A stretch of 5,761 bases of DNA from Phycisphaerae bacterium. GTDB taxonomy: Bacteria > Planctomycetota > Phycisphaerae > UBA1845 > PWPN01. The stretch covers positions 1 through 5,761 of the forward strand of contig PWPN01000059.1 of the NCBI GenBank assembly GCA_003557125.1. The letters are read 5' to 3'. Position numbers and translations under genes: made by a program. The notes beneath the pieces were generated by a model, which saw nothing but the letters and a program-made list of their open reading frames with translations, was not told the DNA's origin and did no database searches. Positions within the stretch are counted from its first letter, which is position 1, and each line of letters starts with the position of its first letter. This document shows, in pieces, positions 1 through 5,761 of this stretch.

Positions 1-99
1 GATGACGCCCGTTCGAGGTTCCGAATCGATGAGGCCGAAGTGATCTACTGGGGCACCTGCCCCGAGTGTCTCGCGGAGAAGCCGGGGGTGGATGATTGA
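1..99 (+). CDS. Fur/PerR-family regulator, C-terminal end (partial)
   Basis: This is the last 32 codons of a gene that starts before the window; frame 1 is open from base 1 to the TGA at 97-99. The peptide ends in FRIDEAEVIYWGTCPEC followed by a short acidic tail. The CPEC pair next to a final beta-strand is what Fur-family metalloregulators have at their C-terminus, where such Cys pairs bind structural zinc. Known biology: the PerR branch senses peroxide through metal-catalysed oxidation and represses katG and other peroxide-defence genes. The gene lies 61 nt upstream of katG on the same strand, which favours PerR over iron-sensing Fur. The metal-sensing residues are outside the window, so the PerR assignment is inference. 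Confidence 0.72.
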   Translation, partial: DDARSRFRIDEAEVIYWGTCPECLAEKPGVDD

Positions 100-109
100 G
101 CGACAACCG
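98..109 (+). repeat. 12-nt direct repeat, left copy (before katG)
   Basis: GAGCGACAACCG starts inside the stop codon of the Fur/PerR gene. An identical 12-mer lies at 2550-2561, seven bases after the katG stop codon. The two copies bracket katG closely. Confidence 0.6.
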
Positions 110-142
110 AACGAGAAGTCAAAACCGGATCACCAGTGTTGA

Positions 143-2542
<2,400 letters not shown>

Positions 2543-2543
2543 T

Positions 2544-2575
2544 CTCCGAGAGCGACAACCGTTCTCGCCGCGGAG
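2544..2575 (+). terminator. Possible katG transcription terminator or mRNA 3' stem-loop
   Basis: Two bases after the katG stop, AGAGCG pairs with CGTTCT (one G-U pair) around the loop ACAAC, and CTCCG pairs with CGGAG outside it, leaving a 5-nt bulge on the 3' side. No T-run follows, so it does not meet the usual rule for an intrinsic terminator. It may only protect the 3' end of the mRNA. Confidence 0.25.
2550..2561 (+). repeat. 12-nt direct repeat, right copy (after katG)
   Basis: Identical to GAGCGACAACCG at 98-109. This copy also supplies the left arm and loop of the stem-loop at 2544-2575. Confidence 0.6.
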
Positions 2576-2718
2576 GCTCAGGATCGTGGGCGAGTGAGTC
2601 GGCGAGAGTCCAAGGGTTGACCTGGGAGGCTGCTCTACGTCGGAGCACAAGGCAAACGGCTCCGCATTGGATGGCTGTTCGGAGGACCTGCGCGCCGCAA
2701 CCGAGAGCCGAATCGGGG

Positions 2719-2738
2719 CCAAAGTAACGCAACTTTGG
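2719..2738. repeat. Perfect 7-bp inverted repeat in the katG/RT gap
   Basis: CCAAAGT and ACTTTGG flank a 6-base loop. The octamer ACGCAACT occurs twice here (2727-2734 and 2739-2746), and TCGGGGCC occurs at 2713-2720 and 2754-2761. The rest of the gap between katG and the next gene end (2543-2783) shows no convincing gene. The hairpin could be a terminator for the - strand frame ending at 2784, but it has no T-run. Confidence 0.4.
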
Positions 2739-2783
2739 ACGCAACTCGGAGTTTCGGGGCCGCAGGAGCAAAACAAGGACGAT

Positions 2784-3083
2784 TCACAGGCCACTGCGAA
2801 GTTCAACCTCCTGATCGCTGAGCAGACGCTTCCACAGCCGCCGCTGCTTGCACCACTCCGGTTCGGCCACGATGCACCGAACCATGCGTTCACATATCGG
2901 ATCGCGGCCTGCAGTAACCCTTGGCAGGAAAAGGATCGCCTCCTGAATGTCGGGCGCAAGGTGCAACAGGTTCATGATCTGGGTGACACGCGCGCGCGTA
3001 ACGTACCCGAGCTCGGCGAGTTCCGCCTGGTCGCGGACGGCACCCTCTGCGATCAGGCGGTCGAACCTGATCGCCAGGGCCAT
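2784..3083 (-). CDS. Helix-turn-helix module, either the RT-frame tail or a separate 99-aa gene
   Basis: From ATG 3083 the product begins [11 protein letters not shown] and contains [18 protein letters not shown], a helix-turn-helix, followed by [13 protein letters not shown] and a basic tail. I recall short proteins of about 100-130 residues with this pattern ([27 protein letters not shown]) near serine-recombinase genes in planctomycetes and proteobacteria. The likely role is DNA binding, and its partner is unknown. Homology appears to start upstream of this Met (VPRVSR from about 3104), where the frame is continuous with the RT. There is no clear ribosome binding site. The ATG overlaps the TGA (3083-3085) that ends the open stretch of the template-repeat frame. 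It may be an independent gene that lost its start, or a fused tail. Confidence 0.5.
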   Translation of the reverse strand: MALAIRFDRLIAEGAVRDQAELAELGYVTRARVTQIMNLLHLAPDIQEAILFLPRVTAGRDPICERMVRCIVAEPEWCKQRRLWKRLLSDQEVELRSGL

Positions 3084-4319
3084 CAGCCGCGAGACGCGCG
3101 GCACAGGAGCCAGGCCAGGACTTTCCAGGCCGCACTCGCGCGATCCGTGAACCGCACGATTCTGGGCCTGACGCTGGGCGCCAGGGGAAAGTGCAGGGAA
3201 AGACGGAACCCGTTGTTGTTGCGGTTGTCCGGGCCGTAGTAGTAGCGGGTCGCCGAACGACAGCGGCGCGCAACGCTGCCCCAACCGCCGCCGCGAAGAA
3301 CACGGTACGTTAGCGGCCTCGCCCCTTATGAATCTCCATTCTCGGCTGATGCGTCGTACCAGCCGTTTGCTATCGGCATGTTTGGCATGGCCCAGCCAAC
3401 TCGCCAGCCGGGGCCTGATGTCATGCCAGCCGATCTCCCGTCGCGCATACGCTTCCCGCATCCATCGCACGCGCCGACGAAGGGCCCGTACATTTGTCTT
3501 CTTCAGCAGACGGTGCGTAGCCCACGTGCGGTACCCGACAAAGGTCAGTCCGGCACGAACGGGCCGCACATGGAGCTTGTGTTCATGCAACCGCAACCGA
3601 ACGCTTGCCAGATAATCTCTGATCGCGTGGATCGCGTTTTTCAGGGCGTCACGGTCGTCATGGAGCAAGATGAAGTCGTCACAGTAGTGAACGTACACAC
3701 CGAACCCCAGGTGCCTGGTTACAAAATGGTCCAGGCCATTCAGTATCCAGTTGGCGAACCATTGGCTGGTTAGATTGCCGATCGGAAGGCCCCGTCGCCG
3801 TTCCGTCGGCGCGAACAGTCCATCGCCCGGGAACCAGAAGAGCGCTTCCTCCTGCGGATTGGAGTGATCCACGATCAGGTCCATCAGCCAAAGGACTCGA
3901 TCGTCTTTGATCAGTCGGCGGAACGTGCCCTTGAGAATCTCATGATCCACGCTTGGGAAGAACTTGCGGATATCGCACTGGAGGGCGTATCGTCGTCGCC
4001 GCATCCAGTACTGCAACCGATCCGAAGCAGCATGGATTCCCTTGCCCTTGCGGCAGGCATAGCTGTCCGGGTGGAAGTGCCGCTCGAGGATCGGCTCCAG
4101 AACGTTCATCAGGGCATGATGAACCACGCGGTCACGATAGGGTGCCGCCGAGATCAACCGCGGCTTGGGTTCGACGGATGCTTCACCCAGCCGGCAAAGG
4201 CCTCGTTGCCTGTCTCTTCGGCTGTGGACGTTGCAGGCCGAGTGGTTGGGTCCGCCTGGGAGCTGCCCACAAGCGGCCAGCCGAAGAATGCAACGGCCCA
4301 AAGCAGTAACCACCCCCAC
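2784..4319 (-). CDS. DGR-type reverse transcriptase frame, 5'-truncated and run on into an HTH module
   Basis: One 511-codon frame holding several pieces. Residues 50 to about 335 (4172-3315) are a reverse transcriptase: [29 protein letters not shown], the [12 protein letters not shown] motif with Asp116, [13 protein letters not shown] (177-186), and YCDD with Asp214 and Asp215. GNxTSQ in motif 4, where retrons and group II introns have SP, is the mark of RTs of diversity-generating retroelements. These copy a template repeat with adenine-directed errors into a variable repeat. The family normally has about 70-80 residues before EPKP. Here residues 1-49 are instead an out-of-frame reading of a signal-peptide gene, and the only start is a GTG with no ribosome binding site, so the RT is probably truncated and possibly dead. 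From about residue 338 the frame passes through the template-like repeat and then an HTH module (about 402-500). The catalytic residues are intact. Confidence 0.8.
   Translation of the reverse strand: MGVVTALGRCILRLAACGQLPGGPNHSACNVHSRRDRQRGLCRLGEASVEPKPRLISAAPYRDRVVHHALMNVLEPILERHFHPDSYACRKGKGIHAASDRLQYWMRRRRYALQCDIRKFFPSVDHEILKGTFRRLIKDDRVLWLMDLIVDHSNPQEEALFWFPGDGLFAPTERRRGLPIGNLTSQWFANWILNGLDHFVTRHLGFGVYVHYCDDFILLHDDRDALKNAIHAIRDYLASVRLRLHEHKLHVRPVRAGLTFVGYRTWATHRLLKKTNVRALRRRVRWMREAYARREIGWHDIRPRLASWLGHAKHADSKRLVRRISREWRFIRGEAANVPCSSRRRLGQRCAPLSFGDPLLLRPGQPQQQRVPSFPALSPGAQRQAQNRAVHGSRECGLESPGLAPVPRVSRLMALAIRFDRLIAEGAVRDQAELAELGYVTRARVTQIMNLLHLAPDIQEAILFLPRVTAGRDPICERMVRCIVAEPEWCKQRRLWKRLLSDQEVELRSGL
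3191..3310 (-). repeat. Template-repeat-like element of a DGR (TR candidate)
   Basis: On the - strand, in the frame ending at 3304, this would read [15 protein letters not shown], then [11 protein letters not shown], then [11 protein letters not shown], which is the C-terminal end of an FGE/C-type-lectin-fold protein. Four of the five codons at 3212-3226 are AAC, and three TAC codons precede them (3236-3244). AAC runs are typical of DGR templates because mutating the adenines samples many residues. This frame has a TAA at 3326-3328 and no ATG, GTG or TTG near its beginning, so it is probably not translated; the RT frame overlaps it. It sits immediately 3' of the RT body. The first half has few adenines but many NNC codons (GGC, AGC, CGC, ACC), more like an already mutated variable repeat. 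It could be a partly diversified TR or a relic VR. Confidence 0.6.
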
Positions 4320-4357
4320 TTTGGCTTAACCGCGAGGAAGGAGACGGATGCCATCAT
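4154..4357 (-). pseudogene. 5' fragment of an exported, glycosidase-like protein
   Basis: ATG 4357 follows an excellent ribosome binding site. The 67-codon frame begins [16 protein letters not shown], continues with a hydrophobic stretch ([14 protein letters not shown], about 17-30) and a probable signal peptidase site SQA-DP (34-37). A Thr/Pro/Glu-rich linker follows, then GWVKHPSNP at 56-64. As I recall, GWVKHPxNP opens the catalytic propeller of several secreted planctomycete and verrucomicrobial glycosidase-like proteins (GH43/GH130 style). That is a weak family guess. The frame stops six codons after this motif, exactly where the RT frame becomes recognisable (E50 at 4172). The protein is therefore a truncated start joined to an unrelated gene body. 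The signal-peptide part may still be expressed as a short peptide. Confidence 0.6.
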
Positions 4358-4364
4358 GTGTTTT

Positions 4365-4371
4365 CTCCTTT
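4365..4371 (-). promoter_or_regulatory. Ribosome binding site of the truncated exported protein
   Basis: AAAGGAG on the - strand ends seven bases before ATG 4357. It is the strongest initiation signal on the - strand of the window. It shows that translation of this region is set up for the signal-peptide frame and not for the RT frame. Confidence 0.65.
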
Positions 4372-4379
4372 CATGAAAG
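4368..4379. repeat. 12-bp perfect palindrome overlapping the ribosome binding site
   Basis: CTTTCATGAAAG is fully self-complementary and covers the AAAG part of the AAAGGAG site. It could be an operator or a small hairpin affecting ribosome access, or it could be chance. Confidence 0.35.
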
Positions 4380-4443
4380 CTGATGATTTTCCGCGTTCTG
4401 GGTATTTGGAGAGCCTGGCGCGGCGGCATAGCATGAACCCATT

Positions 4444-4472
4444 AGGTTAACCGCCTGGAACCTGAGTGTAAA
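4444..4472 (-). promoter_or_regulatory. Weak candidate promoter for the signal-peptide frame
   Basis: On the - strand TTTACA (4467-4472) is 17 bases from TAACCT (4444-4449), about 90 bases before ATG 4357. The -35 match is good and the -10 match is poor. A palindrome GGTTAACC overlaps the -10. The 250-base gap 4358-4607 otherwise holds only the elements listed here. Confidence 0.2.
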
Positions 4473-4480
4473 GCACGTGC

Positions 4481-4500
4481 CCTGTCCGGGTACTGACAGG
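4481..4500. terminator. Hairpin in the gap after the membrane-protein gene
   Basis: CCTGTC and GACAGG form a perfect 6-bp stem around an 8-base loop, about 110 bases downstream of the stop at 4608. An adjacent palindrome GCACGTGC (4473-4480) lies on the downstream side for - strand transcripts. There is no T-run on that side, so termination is only a suggestion. Confidence 0.25.
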
Positions 4501-4607
4501 AAATTTGATTCCGCGAGGGGCGACGAAGTGGCTCCGAGGGCGGGGGGCTCTTGCCTTTATTTGGGTTTCAAATGTTTCAATATGAATCGGATAGTTTGGG
4601 TATCCGC

Positions 4608-4973
4608 TTACAGTTTTCCGTGTATCACACCGGACGCCAGAACCAGTGCACTGGCACAGGCAGGGCCGGTGACCAGCCTGTCAATGCCGCTTATCGTATC
4701 GGGGTAAAGATTCATGGTGTTGCCGAGCAGTGCCAGCGGCACCGCGAGAACCCAGACCGCGACGATCCAGAGCAGACCAACTTTTGCGTCGCAGAGGATG
4801 CAAAACGCGACCTGTGCGGCGGTAAGGCCGAGGCCGAAAGGAGCACCCAGAAACGGAATCGCTTGTGGTAGGAGGGGGCCGCTTGCGTATTTTCCACCGC
4901 CCATGGTCATCGCCAGCACGCCGAGTCCCACCCCAATAAAGATAACCGCGACAATGGATTTGATATTCTTCAT
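4608..4973 (-). CDS. Small membrane protein of unknown function
   Basis: I do not recognise the family. From ATG 4973 the product is 121 residues with about three to four hydrophobic stretches: KSIVAVIFIGVGLGVLAM (about 4-21), LTAAQVAFCILC (about 48-59), VGLLWIVAVWVLAVPLALLG (about 64-83) and ACASALVLASGVI (about 105-117). A Gly/Pro-rich loop (GGGKYASGPLLPQAIPFLG) follows the first helix. It is expected to lie in the inner membrane. An in-frame ATG at 4988 would add MKRVP. I prefer 4973 because ACGAG lies five bases before it, whereas 4988 has nothing. It is co-directional with the FGE-fold gene and 61 bases after it, so the two are possibly co-transcribed. It is too hydrophobic to be the DGR accessory protein Avd. 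Confidence 0.65.
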   Translation of the reverse strand: MKNIKSIVAVIFIGVGLGVLAMTMGGGKYASGPLLPQAIPFLGAPFGLGLTAAQVAFCILCDAKVGLLWIVAVWVLAVPLALLGNTMNLYPDTISGIDRLVTGPACASALVLASGVIHGKL

Positions 4974-5034
4974 CGGCACTCGTTTCATAGTGAGGCGGCG
5001 CCATGGGCTTCGGTAGGATGGGTGGGCAATGAAC

Positions 5035-5761
5035 TCAGTCCACGCTCGCCGCAATCACTGACACCCGGAAGCCACGGCTGCCACGGTAGCGGAGATCAGG
5101 AAAACGCCTCCCGCGGAACGCTGAACGGCAATACGCCGGACCACGGCTCCAGCAACCCCCACGCATCACGCGGAAACGGCCGGTGTCCGCGCCGGGAGGG
5201 TCCGTGACTGCGTCTTTCGGGTAGCGACCGTACCAGTCGCCGCACCACTCCCACACGTTGCCGATCATGTCGTATAGCCCGAAGGCATTGGGCTTGAAAC
5301 TTCCAACCGGAGAGGTGAACACAAAACCATCATCCCATCTGAAAAACAGTTCGGCAGAAACGTTGGACAACTCCTTCCTGAGACTTTGGTCTGAACAGTT
5401 GGCCCACGCTTTTCCATCGCCACGATCATCGCCCCAAGGGTAAGCTGTTTGCGTCCCCGCCCGGCAGGCGTATTCCCACTGGGCCTCCGTCGGCAGCCTC
5501 ACCTTCTTGCCGCTCTTGGTTGATAGCCAATCACAGAAAGCCTGGGCGTCGTTCCAACTTATCTGCACCACAGGATGGTCCCGTTTCTGGTCAAAGCTCG
5601 GATGACGCCATGAGCAACCATCTACTTCCTTAACCTCGAGATCCCCGTCGCGGATTTCAATACCCTCTGACTCGCCATCCTTCTCGGCATCCGTCTTGTA
5701 TCCGCTGTCGGCAACGAACGCCGAGAACTGCTCCACAGTCACCGGTGTCGTGCCCATGTAA
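5035..5761 (-). CDS. FGE/SUMF1-fold protein (formylglycine-generating-enzyme family), 5' end outside window
   Basis: The frame is open to the window edge and reads TyrMetGlyThrThrPro at its visible start, so ATG 5757 is probably internal. The visible 240 residues show the family's marks in order: MGTTPVTVEQFSAFV (1-15), HPVVQISWNDAQAFCDWLS (61-79), VRLPTEAQWEYACRAGT (86-102), PWGD (107-110), FGLYDMIGNVWEWCGDWY (159-176), VMRGGCW (197-203), YCRSAFR (209-215) and GFRVS (229-233). True FGE oxidises a sulfatase Cys to formylglycine using two Cys. Here the second is kept (Cys210) but the first position is Arg205, so the canonical copper site is absent. Other roles of this fold include iron-dependent oxidases, kinase-linked sensors and ligand-binding domains, including DGR targets. 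The C-terminal segment 5056-5172 corresponds to the region DGRs diversify, but it is not a clean copy of the template-like repeat at 3191-3310. Confidence 0.85.
   Translation of the reverse strand, partial: YMGTTPVTVEQFSAFVADSGYKTDAEKDGESEGIEIRDGDLEVKEVDGCSWRHPSFDQKRDHPVVQISWNDAQAFCDWLSTKSGKKVRLPTEAQWEYACRAGTQTAYPWGDDRGDGKAWANCSDQSLRKELSNVSAELFFRWDDGFVFTSPVGSFKPNAFGLYDMIGNVWEWCGDWYGRYPKDAVTDPPGADTGRFRVMRGGCWSRGPAYCRSAFRGRRFPDLRYRGSRGFRVSVIAASVD

Noticed and set aside
2667..3239. 190-codon + strand frame opposite the RT/HTH region
   Set aside because: Antisense to the recognisable HTH and template-like segments; its product resembles nothing and its start has no support.
3306..4172. Retron or group II intron RT
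   Set aside because: Motif 4 reads GNLTSQ rather than SP. No msr/msd-like structure, maturase domain X or intron domain V was seen nearby.
3864..4376. 170-codon + strand frame opposite the RT
   Set aside because: The opposite strand encodes conserved RT motifs, so this is a shadow.
4608..4973. DGR accessory protein Avd
   Set aside because: Similar in size, but the product is a multi-helix membrane protein, while Avd is a soluble basic four-helix bundle.
4989..5054. Extended N-terminus of the membrane protein from a TTG at 5054
   Set aside because: It would overlap the end of the FGE-fold gene, has no ribosome binding site, and adds a hydrophilic stretch in front of a natural membrane-protein start.
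5056..5172. Calling this segment the variable repeat of the template-like sequence
   Set aside because: Differences are not confined to adenines of the template, the lengths differ by two codons, and the sequence after GFR does not match.

Overview
The window is a GC-rich stretch of a bacterial chromosome. Four things suggest a Planctomycetota- or Verrucomicrobiota-like bacterium, possibly an environmental assembly: an exported catalase-peroxidase, a sulfatase-modifying-factor (SUMF1/FGE-fold) gene, a secreted glycosidase-like start, and a diversity-generating-retroelement (DGR) type reverse transcriptase. This is inference from gene style only; no rRNA or other marker is present.

Left part (1-2542, + strand): the last 32 codons of a Fur/PerR-type metalloregulator are followed 61 nt later by a complete katG with a good ribosome binding site. 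This is the familiar layout of a peroxide sensor next to the peroxide-detoxifying enzyme it usually controls. The KatG has an N-terminal export signal, so it probably acts outside the cytoplasm. A perfect 12-nt direct repeat lies just outside both ends of katG.

Middle part (2543-4357, - strand): a mosaic of gene pieces. Read in the - direction they are: (i) a well-initiated start of an exported protein (ribosome binding site, signal peptide, then a glycosidase-like motif) that breaks off after about 60 residues; (ii) directly joined and out of frame, the body of a DGR-type reverse transcriptase (catalytic Asp116, GNLTSQ motif, YCDD box) that lacks its usual N-terminus; (iii) overlapping the end of the RT in another frame, a roughly 110-nt template-repeat-like sequence with AAC codons that would encode the end of an FGE-fold protein; (iv) a helix-turn-helix module in the RT frame. 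One open frame of 511 codons runs through (ii) to (iv). It looks more like a decayed or rearranged DGR than a conventional gene.

Right part (4608-5761, - strand): a small membrane protein of unknown function and, upstream of it, an FGE/SUMF1-fold protein whose 5' end lies beyond the window. The C-terminus of this protein is the same kind of domain that the template-like sequence encodes. The nucleotide match is poor at non-adenine positions, so it is a structural relative of a DGR target and not a proven variable repeat of this element.

The most interesting signal is the DGR RT with its template-like repeat, together with the chimeric junction at its 5' end. The true variable-repeat target, if one exists, is not demonstrable inside this window.
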